Of a stretch of DNA of 64,000 nucleotides, positions 24,951-33,006 are shown in pieces. Under the pieces are notes generated by a model, which had not been told where the DNA came from, searched no databases, and saw only the letters and a list, made by a program, of their open reading frames with translations. Every line of letters begins with the position of its first letter. Position 1 is the first letter of the stretch. The position numbers were made by a program, and so were the translations under genes. This DNA comes from Dolomitihabitans soli (GTDB taxonomy: Bacteria; Actinomycetota; Actinomycetes; Streptosporangiales; Streptosporangiaceae): positions 149,580 through 213,579 of the forward strand of contig NZ_JAKNTW010000009.1 in assembly GCF_022213955.1 (NCBI RefSeq). The letters run 5' to 3'.

Positions 24951-25603
24951 GAGTCGTCATCGCCGAAGATCTCCACCTGCTCCGCGAGGGACTCGTGCAT
25001 CTGTTGCGGGCCCACGGGTTCGAGGTCGTGGCCGCAGTCGAAAGCGGCCCCGAGCTGCTCAAGGCGCTCACGGAGGAGCGCCCCGAGGTCGCCATCGTCG
25101 ACGTACGGCTGCCGCCCACCTTCACCGACGAAGGGCTCCAGGCGGCGCTGGAGGCCAGACGGCGGGTGCCCGGCCTGCCCGTCCTCGTGCTCTCCCAGCA
25201 TGTCGAGCAGCTCTATGCCCGCGAACTGCTCGCCGACGGCTCCGGGGCGGTCGGCTACCTGCTCAAGGATCGCGTCCTCAACGCCCATCAGTTCGTCGAC
25301 GCCGTTCGCAGGGTCGCCGACGGCGGCACCGCGATGGACCCGGAAGTGATCGCCAAGCTGCTGGCCAGCAAGGCGCGCAACGAGCCGCTCGGCAGCCTGA
25401 CCCCCCGCGAACGCGAGGTCCTGGAGCTGATGGCCGAAGGGCGGTCCAACGCGGCCATCTCCCAGCGGCTCTTCCTCAGCGAGAGCGCGGTCGGCAAGCA
25501 CACGGCGAGCATCTTCGGCAAGCTCGCCCTCGCCCCGTCCGACGACGACAACCGGAGGGTCCTCGCCGTGCTGGCCTATCTGAATGCCGCGCAAGCAGGC
25601 TGA
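24947..25603 (+). CDS. NarL/FixJ-family response regulator
   Basis: 218 aa from GTG 24947 (GTGA overlap with the kinase stop). Receiver domain: acidic ED near the start (VVIAEDLHLL), phospho-Asp in VAIVDVRLP, Ser in VLVLSQH and Lys in YLLKDRV. C-terminal LuxR-type HTH (LTPREREVLELMAEGRSN...ESAVGKHTASIFGKL). Third gene of the kinase-kinase-regulator operon. The likely target is the divergent drrAB-like exporter, inferred from context. Confidence 0.94.
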   Translation: MRVVIAEDLHLLREGLVHLLRAHGFEVVAAVESGPELLKALTEERPEVAIVDVRLPPTFTDEGLQAALEARRRVPGLPVLVLSQHVEQLYARELLADGSGAVGYLLKDRVLNAHQFVDAVRRVADGGTAMDPEVIAKLLASKARNEPLGSLTPREREVLELMAEGRSNAAISQRLFLSESAVGKHTASIFGKLALAPSDDDNRRVLAVLAYLNAAQAG

Positions 25604-25659
25604 ATGTCGGAGCGAGCCGCTACCTTCGGAGAGGTTGTCCGAGACGAGGGGTGGATCAA

Positions 25660-26757
25660 GTGAAGTTCCGGGTGAACCGCGATGTCCTGGCCGACGCCGT
25701 GGCGTGGACCGCCCGGGTGCTGCCCGCGCGCCCTGTCACGCCGGTGCTGTCCGGGTTGCTCCTTGAGGCGGGCGACGATCTGACGCTGTCCGGGTTCGAC
25801 TACGAGGTGTCGGCGCGCGCCTCGATCGAGGCCGACGTTGCCGAGCCGGGCCGGGTCCTCATCCCGGGCAAGCTGCTCGCCGAGATCAGCAAGAGCCTGC
25901 CCGGCGAGCCGGTGGAGATCTCCACGACGGGGGCCGAGGCGCTGCTCAGCTGTGGAAGCGCCGAGTTCGCGCTGTTGACGATGCCGGTCGAGGACTTCCC
26001 GGCCCTGCCGACGATGCCCGAGCGGATCGGTGCGGTCGGCGGCGGCGTCTTCGCCACCGCGGTGGGGCAGGTGGCGCCCGCCGCGAGCCGTGACGAGACC
26101 CTGCCCATGCTCACCGGCATCCGGATCGACATCGACGGCGACAGCGTGGCCCTCGCCGCCACCGACCGCTACCGCATCGCGGCCCGTGACTTCGCGTGGC
26201 GGCCGGAGCGGCCGGAGGTGACCGCGGCCGCCATGATCCCCGCCCGGGTGATGGTCGAGGTGGCCCGGTCGCTGCGGGAGGGCGAGGTGGTGCTGGGCCT
26301 GGGCGACAACATCGCCGGGTTCGAGAGCGTCGGCAGGAGCACCACGGCCCGTCTTCTCGACGAGCAGTTCATCGACTATCGCAAGCGGCTGACCAACGAC
26401 TGGTCGGTCCGGGCCGACGTGCGGGTCGCGCCGTTCATCGAGGCGATCAGGCGGGTCGCCCTGGTGGCCGAGCGCAACACCGCCATCAGGTTGTCCTTCA
26501 GCTCCGGTCAGGTGCTGATCCAGGCCGGCGGCGGTGACATCGGCCGGGGTGCGGAGGTGCTCGACGCCGAGCTCACCGGCGACGACATGCAGATCGCGTT
26601 CCAGTCGCAGTTCCTGCTCGACGGCCTGGGCGGGGTCACCACGGAGCTGGCCCGCATCAACATGGAGTCGCCGACCAGGCCCGCGCTGATCAGCGAGGTT
26701 CCCGGAGACGCGGCCCCCGAGTTCCGCTACCTGGTGATGTCGCTCCGCCTCGGCTGA
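25660..26757 (+). CDS. dnaN: DNA polymerase III beta subunit (sliding clamp) paralogue
   Basis: 365 aa from GTG 25660 (KFRVNRDVLADAVAW; GAGGGG 8 nt upstream). Three consecutive clamp domains are present, with ATDRYRIA in domain 2 and the C-terminal FRYLVMSLRLG standing where the usual PMR/PVR-type ending would be. Sliding clamps tether the polymerase to DNA. In actinobacteria the main dnaN lies beside dnaA; here neither dnaA nor recF is adjacent. This is therefore more likely a second, divergent clamp than the essential copy. Confidence 0.85.
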   Translation: MKFRVNRDVLADAVAWTARVLPARPVTPVLSGLLLEAGDDLTLSGFDYEVSARASIEADVAEPGRVLIPGKLLAEISKSLPGEPVEISTTGAEALLSCGSAEFALLTMPVEDFPALPTMPERIGAVGGGVFATAVGQVAPAASRDETLPMLTGIRIDIDGDSVALAATDRYRIAARDFAWRPERPEVTAAAMIPARVMVEVARSLREGEVVLGLGDNIAGFESVGRSTTARLLDEQFIDYRKRLTNDWSVRADVRVAPFIEAIRRVALVAERNTAIRLSFSSGQVLIQAGGGDIGRGAEVLDAELTGDDMQIAFQSQFLLDGLGGVTTELARINMESPTRPALISEVPGDAAPEFRYLVMSLRLG

Positions 26758-26819
26758 CGCGGTCCGGGGCGGAGCGCGTCCGAGCGCGACCCCAGCTCTC
26801 AAGCGGATCGGAGCCCGGC

Positions 26820-26960
26820 ATGCCGAGAGGAGGAGAGGCGGCGTTCGACGCGATCGCCGCCAGCGGCAGGGACGCCATGGGGCAGCTGCGCCGGATGCTC
26901 GGGCTGCTCAAGGAGACGCAGGGATCGCTCGACCCGCAGCCTAGCCGTGGAAGTCGGTGA
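26820..26960 (+). pseudogene. Histidine kinase fragment (HisKA_3 tail)
   Basis: A 46-codon frame whose AFDAIAASGRDAMGQLRRML matches the segment just after the phospho-His helix of actinobacterial HisKA_3 kinases. Neither the phospho-His nor the ATPase domain is present; only about 35 residues remain. A remnant, possibly left by decay of a third kinase gene. Confidence 0.5.
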
Positions 26961-27083
26961 TGGACAGCAGCTGCACATCACCGGCGTCACGGTGACGGAG
27001 CCGGACCACGGACGCCTCGTCAACGTGACGAGCGGGGACGTCTACGCCGGGTTCGAACTCCTCGGGCTCCGGCTGGGGACGAG

Positions 27084-27375
27084 GTGACGTCAGGAACGGC
27101 CACGGCCGGCAGGACCGTGGCCGGCACGAGCGTTATCGACGACTACGTTGGCCGCCTGCACCGCAGGCTGAGAGAGGTCCGCGGGGATCGAAGCGCGATC
27201 TCGCCGCGGAAGCGCGTGACAGCCTGCTCGACGCGGCGGAGGCCCTGGAGAGAGGCGCGGTTGCGCCCGGCGGAGGGGGAACGGGCGGCCGTGCGCGAGT
27301 TCGCTCAACGAGATCGCACGCGGCTACCGGCGGGAACCGTCCGTTCACGATCAGGGGTTCATGCGCGGCTGACCG
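27084..27375 (+). pseudogene. HAAS-type (permease prefix) domain gene, frameshifted
   Basis: Three reading frames must be joined to recover a HAAS-like pattern. The pieces are VIDDYVGRLHRRLREVR (27137-27187), RDLAAEARDSLLDAAEALERG (27196-27258, second frame) and PAEGERAAVREF (27270-27305, first frame). SLNEIARGYRREP (27301-27340, third frame) follows, with a stop near 27372. HAAS domains precede permeases or accompany PadR regulators. At least three indels make this a pseudogene. Confidence 0.5.
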
Positions 27376-28050
27376 TCATGCCTCGGTCAGTGCGATGAGG
27401 ATGTGCTCCATGCACGCGTGGCCCGCGCGTTCGGCGGCGGTGGCGTCGCCGGCCGCGATCGCTCTGGCGATGGCGTCGTGCGGGATGTAGGTGCTGTTCA
27501 GCGAGGTGCCCGCGGCGGTGATGCTGGCGCGGAGCGCCTCGGAGAAGTCTTCGTAGAGATCCAGCAGCACCCGGTTGTGGGTGGCGTGCACGACGGCCAT
27601 GTGGAAGGCGAGGTCGGCCTCGACGAACGCGTTGGGCTCGCCGGCCTCCCAGGCGCGCTCCCGGTGGGCCAGCGCGTCCTCGATCAGCTTGACGTCGCTC
27701 TCGGTCCGCCGGGTGGCGGCCAGCCGGGCGGCCTCGACCTCAAGGGCGCGACGCACTTCAAGGATCTCAAGGTGCTCGGCCTGCCGCAGTCGTCGCAGCA
27801 TGGCGCCGGACAACTCGTTGGTGGCCCGCACGTAGGTGCCATCTCCCTGGCGGCAGTCGAGCAGGCCGGCATGGGTCAGTGCTCGAACGGCTTCCCGCAC
27901 GGTGTTACGCCCGACTCCCAGTTGTTCGGCGAGCACGGTCTCCGTCGGTATCTTGGCGTGCAACTGCCACGATCCCGATGTGATCTGCTCCTTGATCTGG
28001 TCGATCACCTGGTCGACGAGGGAAGCCCGCTGAGCCGTACGCAGACTCAC
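27376..28050 (-). CDS. GntR-family transcriptional regulator (FadR/FCD subfamily)
   Basis: 224 aa. N-terminal winged helix (AKIPTETVLAEQLGVGRNTVREAVRAL) and an all-helical FCD effector domain with metal-ligand-type D/H residues in EADLAFHMAVV and HATHNRVL. FCD regulators usually sense small carboxylates. No obvious metabolic target is adjacent. Overlapping repeats upstream suggest autoregulation. Confidence 0.92.
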   Translation of the reverse strand: MSLRTAQRASLVDQVIDQIKEQITSGSWQLHAKIPTETVLAEQLGVGRNTVREAVRALTHAGLLDCRQGDGTYVRATNELSGAMLRRLRQAEHLEILEVRRALEVEAARLAATRRTESDVKLIEDALAHRERAWEAGEPNAFVEADLAFHMAVVHATHNRVLLDLYEDFSEALRASITAAGTSLNSTYIPHDAIARAIAAGDATAAERAGHACMEHILIALTEA

Positions 28051-28070
28051 AGTCCGCCTCCTCCGGGGTA

Positions 28071-28099
28071 ACCAATCATCCTATGAGTCAATGACTGGT
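28071..28099. promoter_or_regulatory. Putative GntR operator
   Basis: ACCAATCAT (28071-28079) and ATGACTGGT (28091-28099) are inverted copies matching at 8 of 9 positions, 21-49 bp upstream of the GntR start. The outer TGGT/ACC elements resemble FadR-type half-sites. Confidence 0.4.
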
Positions 28100-28151
28100 A
28101 GAACCCTATTATTCCAGACCCGCGGGGCAAGCCCGGAGGAGGGGTCCCGTT

Positions 28152-29501
28152 TCAGCGAACGAGCGCTGAGTCGACCGTCACGCCCGTCAGCGACGAGCGT
28201 ACGCCCACGGCTTCGAGCGCCTTGTTGTATGCGGCGGCCTGATCGTCGCCCGCACCCACCCTTCCGTAAAGGTCCCCCAGTTCACGCCAGGCGCGAGCTG
28301 TCTGTCTGTCGGGTTGCGCCGCCTCCGCCAACACCCGCTTGGCGTCGCCCAGGGCACCCAGTGCGTCACCCTGAGATCTGCCGAGCGCCACCTGAGCCAG
28401 CACCAGATGGGCGCCGGCGGCGGTGGCCGCGTCGGTGGTGGTCAGCAGTTCGAGCGCGGAGATCGCCAGAGTCTCCGCGGTGTCGGCATCGTCCATCGCG
28501 AGGCGCACCCGGGCGAGCACGATCTTGCTCGCCGCGTGTTCGTGGACCGTGCCAGAGAAAACAGAAAAGATCTCCGTCGCGGCCGTCGCGTAGTCGTTCG
28601 CCTCGTTGAGGTGGTCGTCGGTGGTCACGCCGATCGCGAGCCTGGACCACTCCATCGCGATCCGCGCCAGGCGCACGGCCATCCGGGCGGGCCGCCCGGT
28701 CGCGATCGCGTCGTCGGCGAGCCGTACGGCCAGGGCGGAGTCTTCGCCTTGGGCGGCAGTGACGCTGGCCTGCCAGAGGGCGTGGATCTCCTGCTCGCGG
28801 TCGACCGCCGGTGGGACCCCGTTGTCGGCGAGCACCTGCCGTACGTAGGACAGGTTTCCGTTCTGCTGCGTGGGGATCGGGCCGGCCTCGACCAGCGCGG
28901 ACGCCAGTTCGACGGCGACCTCACCATGGGTGAGACCGAGCCGGGCAACTTGACGGAGTGCATGGCCTCCCAGGTCGCGGGCACGCAGCGTGTCGCCCGC
29001 TCGCTGGTAGCAACGGCACAGCGCGACGGTGAGGGGAAGATCGGCGAGACGCTCGGGGTGCGCGGCGGCCTCCCTGCGGAGGCGCTCGAAGGCCTCCACA
29101 GCGGGACTGAGCTTGCCCTGAGCCTCAAGTGAGCGCGCCCGGCCAAGCCGTGCGTGCGCCGCGAGCATGGCGTTCTCCTCGCCCGCGGCCTTGATGATCT
29201 CTCCGAACCGGTCGGCTGCCACCGACGGGTCACCGTGGTTGAGTTCGAGCTCGGCGTGACGCAGGCCAAGCTCGGTGTCGATGCGCTGACGCGGCTCGAT
29301 GCCGTGCAACAGGAACTCGGTTGTGCAGCCGAGTCTTTCGGCCAGGAGTCGCGCGACGACTGGCGTCGGTGTGCGCTTGCCTGACTCGATCAGTGAGACG
29401 TAACTGTCGGAGAGGTCGGGCCCGGCCAGTTGGGCCTGGGACATCCGCCTGCTCAGCCGCAATCCGCGGACGCGGTCACCAATGGTTCCCTGACTCGGCA
29501 T
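28152..29501 (-). CDS. XRE-family HTH regulator with C-terminal TPR domain
   Basis: 449 aa from ATG 29501 (GAGA site). Residues 5-65 are an XRE-type HTH (TIGDRVRGLRLSRRMSQAQLAG...SYVSLIESGKRTPTP). The rest is a long alpha-alpha solenoid of TPR type with repeated A..LG.A...G patterns. Such proteins are common developmental or stress regulators in sporulating actinobacteria; the ligand could be a peptide. No partner peptide gene was recognised. Confidence 0.85.
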   Translation of the reverse strand: MPSQGTIGDRVRGLRLSRRMSQAQLAGPDLSDSYVSLIESGKRTPTPVVARLLAERLGCTTEFLLHGIEPRQRIDTELGLRHAELELNHGDPSVAADRFGEIIKAAGEENAMLAAHARLGRARSLEAQGKLSPAVEAFERLRREAAAHPERLADLPLTVALCRCYQRAGDTLRARDLGGHALRQVARLGLTHGEVAVELASALVEAGPIPTQQNGNLSYVRQVLADNGVPPAVDREQEIHALWQASVTAAQGEDSALAVRLADDAIATGRPARMAVRLARIAMEWSRLAIGVTTDDHLNEANDYATAATEIFSVFSGTVHEHAASKIVLARVRLAMDDADTAETLAISALELLTTTDAATAAGAHLVLAQVALGRSQGDALGALGDAKRVLAEAAQPDRQTARAWRELGDLYGRVGAGDDQAAAYNKALEAVGVRSSLTGVTVDSALVR

Positions 29502-29634
29502 CTGATCTCTCAGGGCGGGGTAATGGTCAATGTTCTCGTCATGATTGCATAAAGGCGAGGAATCGGGTAACCCCAGGTGAAGAATCCCGAGGGTGAAGGT
29601 TTGATCACAACTCGGGATTCCCGACAATCAGGCA

Positions 29635-30165
29635 TTAATCATCCGAAGCATCGCTGCCAGGGAAGAGCATCGAGCAGACCTCAAGGTAGAGAGTCTCGGG
29701 GTAGGGGAGATAGTTGATGTTCGTGAGCGCCTGATCTTGGCCTGCCGACTCCAGGACGAACTCCCCGTAACCGAGCATGCGCCCCAGCAGGGAACGCTGG
29801 AAGCTCATGTCGGTGACCTTGCCGAGCGGCATCATCGCGACCTTGCGCGTGATTAGTCCGGTGGTGAGTAGCATCCGTTTGGAAGTGACCACAAAGTAGT
29901 CGACTGACCACTCCGCGACTTTCCATACGAAGCGAATAAGCAACAGCAGCCACGCCCACCAGACGATGACCAGAGCCTCGCCGCCTGCCGTACTGCTCAG
30001 CCATCTGCTGAGCAGGCCGGCGATGATCAGGCCGCCGAAGACCTCGGCCACCGGCCGGAGCAGGATGGCAGGGTGGCGCCGGACCATGATGACTTGTTGT
30101 TCATGGGGGAGTAGGTAGCGGTTGACCGACGATGGCGCAGAGTCCCCGTGGGTCACAAGTCTCAT
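29635..30165 (-). CDS. Membrane protein with bacterial PH domain (bPH2)
   Basis: 176 aa: a short N-terminus, two transmembrane helices (about 35-55 and 62-82) and a YdbS/bPH2-type domain (DYFVVTSKRMLLTTGLITRK...MPLGKVTDMSFQRS). A negatively charged tail ends DASDD. No enzymatic role known. ATG 30165 overlaps the stop of the upstream 52-aa gene by 4 bp, so the two are coupled. Confidence 0.85.
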   Translation of the reverse strand: MRLVTHGDSAPSSVNRYLLPHEQQVIMVRRHPAILLRPVAEVFGGLIIAGLLSRWLSSTAGGEALVIVWWAWLLLLIRFVWKVAEWSVDYFVVTSKRMLLTTGLITRKVAMMPLGKVTDMSFQRSLLGRMLGYGEFVLESAGQDQALTNINYLPYPETLYLEVCSMLFPGSDASDD

Positions 30166-30320
30166 GACAGGTGCGCCACAAACTGGGCCAGCGAGTCGGC
30201 GGCGTTGAAAACCGACTGCATGGCGCCTCTGACGACGCCGGCGGCGTCACCAGGTCGAGACAGCAAGAAAAACGCTACAAACCCGATGCCTGCGTACGAA
30301 AGAACCTTCTTGACCTGCAC
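30162..30320 (-). CDS. Small membrane-anchored protein coupled to the PH-domain gene
   Basis: 52 aa from GTG 30320, preceded by an ideal GGGAGG site. One hydrophobic helix (YAGIGFVAFFLL), then an amphipathic C-terminus (SLAQFVAHL). A conserved-looking small actinobacterial protein with no assigned function. Its stop overlaps the PH-domain gene start (ATGA). Confidence 0.65.
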   Translation of the reverse strand: MQVKKVLSYAGIGFVAFFLLSRPGDAAGVVRGAMQSVFNAADSLAQFVAHLS

Positions 30321-30473
30321 GGTCGCCTCCCGATACCACTCACCCACTGCACCCGCTGTATACATTACCCGCGCTTTACCTTGGGTAAAGCGCTCAGACC
30401 ACGAGAGTCTCGGGCGATGCCGAGAACTGATCGTGACCGCGTCTGACCTTGACCCCGGTCTCCAGGCCGCCCC

Positions 30474-30698
30474 TCATCCGCGCTCGGTCGCGACCATGGC
30501 GAGGACCTCGAGGTGGCGGCGCGCGATGCGCTCCACCAGCCCCCGCTGTGCACCGCCCGTCACTTCCAGCGCGCCGTAGTGGGCCGCTTCCACGCATCGG
30601 GTGACCGTCGCCGGCGGATGAACCCCGGCGAACTCGTCCCGCAGCGTGGCCTCGACCTCCGAATAGGAATCCGGCTCGACGTCCTCGGGACGCCTCAT
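30474..30698 (-). CDS. Three-helix-bundle small protein, hypothetical
   Basis: 74 aa from ATG 30698, set by GGAGG 7 nt upstream; the frame is open to 30800. The pattern VEATLRDEFAGV...VTRCVEAAHYGA...VERIARRHLEVL suggests three amphipathic helices like the small dimerisation domains found in actinobacterial stress proteins. No function assigned. Confidence 0.55.
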   Translation of the reverse strand: MRRPEDVEPDSYSEVEATLRDEFAGVHPPATVTRCVEAAHYGALEVTGGAQRGLVERIARRHLEVLAMVATERG

Positions 30699-30899
30699 CC
30701 TGAGCCTCCGCCGGTTCGCTCGCTCATGGTTCTCCCCGGTGCGCGCCTGTCGGGCCGACCAGGCCGCTGAAGAGATGTGTTCCTTACGCTTAGTACCCAC
30801 ACCGCAACAGTATGTAACGAGAAGAGGGGTGGGCGATGCTTATTCCCATCAAATTGCGCAGAAAGATGGGCCACACAGATGGGCGGGCCGGCGACCCGC

Positions 30900-31538
30900 T
30901 CAGACGACGCCGTACAGGCGGTCGCCGGCGTCGCCGAGACCCGGCACGATGTAGCCCTGCTCGTTGAGCCGCTCGTCCAGCGCGGCGGTCACCACCCGCA
31001 CCGGCCGCCCCGACGACGCCAGGGCTTCGTCCAGGTGGGCGAGCCCCTCCGGCGCGGCCAGCAGGCACAGCGCGGTGACATCCTCGGCGCCACGGTCGAG
31101 GAGCAGCTGGATGGCCGCCGCCAGCGTGCCGCCGGTGGCCAGCATCGGATCGAGCACGTAACACTGCCGGCCCGACAGGTCCTCGGGCAGCCGGGTGGCG
31201 TAGGTCTGCGCGGTCAGCGTGCCCTCGTCGCGGACCATGCCGAGAAAGCCGACCTCGGCGGTCGGCAGCAGCCTGGTCATCCCGTCGAGCATGCCGAGCC
31301 CCGCCCGCAGGATCGGTACCACCAGCGGCGCCGGACGGTCCAGCCGTACGCCGTGGGCGGGGGCGAGCGGCGTCTGCACGGTCACGTCGGTGATGCGCAC
31401 GTCACGGGTGGCCTCGTAGGCCAGCAAGGTGACCAACTCGTCGGCGAGCCGCCGGAACGTCGGCGAATCGGTGCGCACGTCTCGCAGCACGGTCAGCTTG
31501 TGGGCCACGAGCGGGTGGTCGACGACGAGGGTCTTCAT
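30900..31538 (-). CDS. upp: Uracil phosphoribosyltransferase
   Basis: 212 aa, converts uracil and PRPP to UMP in pyrimidine salvage. The PRPP-binding loop is [11 protein letters not shown], the flexible loop PILRAGLGM and the uracil-binding end [19 protein letters not shown] 31538 has GGAGG 4 nt before it. Cytosolic, monocistronic by context and divergent from the TadA-associated operon. Confidence 0.96.
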   Translation of the reverse strand: MKTLVVDHPLVAHKLTVLRDVRTDSPTFRRLADELVTLLAYEATRDVRITDVTVQTPLAPAHGVRLDRPAPLVVPILRAGLGMLDGMTRLLPTAEVGFLGMVRDEGTLTAQTYATRLPEDLSGRQCYVLDPMLATGGTLAAAIQLLLDRGAEDVTALCLLAAPEGLAHLDEALASSGRPVRVVTAALDERLNEQGYIVPGLGDAGDRLYGVV

Positions 31539-31687
31539 GGGCCTCCACGGTAGCCGGTGAGGTGCCTGGACGGTACGGGCACGGTGGCACACCCGGTTTT
31601 GATCACAATTTGGTCGGAGGAGCCTACGGTCGTGAGAGGCTTCTGGGACGATTGAAAACCGAAAGGGACCACGTCGGTGGGGTGACG

Positions 31688-32197
31688 ATGACAGACGAAG
31701 ATGCACTCGACTTCGCCATCGTGGTCTATCGCGAGGATGAGCAGTGGGAAGCCGCGATGCTTCCCATCGCACTCACCTCCGATCTCCACGGGCTCATCCA
31801 CGCGTTGCGACAGCAGCCGAGCATGAGCGGCACGATTGGGCTGGTCGCCGTTGGGGATGAGTTCTTCGTGGCGTTAAGGGTCTTCGGCGAGCGGGTGAGT
31901 CTCTTTCTCTCCGACATCGCCGCGTCGTGGGAGTGGCCGCTGGCTCAGCAGGCCCTCGACCACCTCGACGTGCCGGTGCCCGACGAGGAGGAGCTCGACG
32001 CGATCACCCAGGACGAGGACATCGCCCTGCCCGCGGGTGACCTGTCGATCTTCGCCGACCTCGGGCTCGACGAGATGGAGCTCGGCGCCCTCTCCGGCGA
32101 CGTCGAGCTGCTGCCCGACGAGATGCTCTCCAGCATCGCCGCGCGGCTGGGATTCTCCGAGCCGTTCGAACGCGCCCTCGACTCGGTGTTCGGCTGA
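31688..32197 (+). CDS. TadA-associated protein, paralogue 1
   Basis: 169 aa, very acidic (tail rich in Asp/Glu/Leu). It resembles the actinobacterial 'tRNA adenosine deaminase-associated protein' family found next to tadA. Its C-terminal half ([12 protein letters not shown]...[15 protein letters not shown]) aligns with the same region of the next gene, so the two are ancient tandem duplicates. No enzyme motif. A GGTGGGG site precedes ATG 31688. Confidence 0.75.
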   Translation: MTDEDALDFAIVVYREDEQWEAAMLPIALTSDLHGLIHALRQQPSMSGTIGLVAVGDEFFVALRVFGERVSLFLSDIAASWEWPLAQQALDHLDVPVPDEEELDAITQDEDIALPAGDLSIFADLGLDEMELGALSGDVELLPDEMLSSIAARLGFSEPFERALDSVFG

Positions 32198-32212
32198 CCT
32201 CGGGAGCTAGTC

Positions 32213-32704
32213 ATGCCCTCCAGACCCTCCGGCCACAGCCTGTTCTCCGCCGCGTTCGTCAGAACCGAGGCGGGATGGAGCGGCGCGGAAGTCGACCTCG
32301 GCGACGCCGAGCTCGCCGATGACCTGAGCGACGCCGTGCAGGAGCATCTCGGGCTCGACGGCGACGAGCTGTCCCTTCTCTGCGTCGAGGTCGAGGACGA
32401 ATGGTTCGCGATCGCCCGCTACCAGGGCGACGCGGAGCCCCGCGTCTTCGTCTCCGACGCCCAGGCCGGCCTCACCGACTCCCTCGGCGCCCTGTTCACC
32501 GAGCTCGCCGGCGTCGCCCCCGACAAGGAGGCCGCCGACCTCGGCGTACGCCCGGCCGGCGACTTCGAGCTGCTCAGCGACCTGGGGCTGAGCTCCGAGG
32601 AGCTGCTGGAGCTCAGCATGGAGGAGGGCGTCCTGCCCGCCGACACCCTCTCCGTCATCGCCGAACGCCTCTCCTTCGCCGACGAACTCGACCGCCTGCG
32701 CTGA
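32213..32704 (+). CDS. TadA-associated protein, paralogue 2
   Basis: 163 aa, acidic. N-terminal part FSAAFVRTEAGWSGAEVDL, C-terminal part LLSDLGLSSEEL...LPADTLSVIAERLSF matching paralogue 1. It is 15 bp after that gene. Its stop overlaps the ATG of the repeat frame (TGATG at 32702-32706). Role unknown; genomic association with TadA suggests help in A-to-I tRNA editing, but this is inference. Confidence 0.78.
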   Translation: MPSRPSGHSLFSAAFVRTEAGWSGAEVDLGDAELADDLSDAVQEHLGLDGDELSLLCVEVEDEWFAIARYQGDAEPRVFVSDAQAGLTDSLGALFTELAGVAPDKEAADLGVRPAGDFELLSDLGLSSEELLELSMEEGVLPADTLSVIAERLSFADELDRLR

Positions 32705-33006
32705 TGCCCCCCGCATCGCGCCACGCCGTCGGCCCGCGCCAGGTTGTTGGTCCCCGCCACGCCGTCGGTCCGCGCCAGGTTGTTGGTCCGCGCCATGCCG
32801 TCGGTCCGCGCCACGTTGTTGGTCCGCGCCACGTTGTCGGTCCGTGCCACGCCGTCAAGATGCGCGGTGCCAAGATGCGCGGTGTCGGCCTGCGTGATGT
32901 CCGTGTACGCGGCGTCCGTCTGCGTGGTGTTCTTCGGGGTGGCGTCCAGGAGGTTCGCGACCGGCGGTGCTCCGTGGCCGGGTCGCTCGCCGGGGACCTG
33001 GGGTGA
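32704..33006 (+). CDS. Repeat-built 100-aa reading frame between TadA-associated gene and tadA
   Basis: A frame that starts in the previous stop (TGATG) and ends in the tadA start (GTGA), so it fits perfectly as a coupled operon gene. After six residues it consists of hexapeptides RHAVGP/RQVVGP/RHVVGP (seven copies plus a partial), then five-residue units of the type KMRGA, KMRGV, GLRDV, RVRGV, RLRGV. It is strongly basic, next to two strongly acidic neighbours. Tandem DNA repeats can keep several frames open by chance, so coding status is uncertain. Confidence 0.45.
   Translation: MPPASRHAVGPRQVVGPRHAVGPRQVVGPRHAVGPRHVVGPRHVVGPCHAVKMRGAKMRGVGLRDVRVRGVRLRGVLRGGVQEVRDRRCSVAGSLAGDLG
32719..32856 (+). 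repeat. 18-bp tandem repeat array
   Basis: Seven full 18-bp units plus a partial one, of consensus CGCCACGCCGTCGGTCCG. Variation is concentrated at three positions (ACGCC/AGGTT/ACGTT). The units keep the reading frame of the surrounding 100-codon frame. Confidence 0.85.

Noticed and set aside
32719..32856. CRISPR array
   Set aside because: Units are contiguous 18-bp tandem repeats with no unique spacers.
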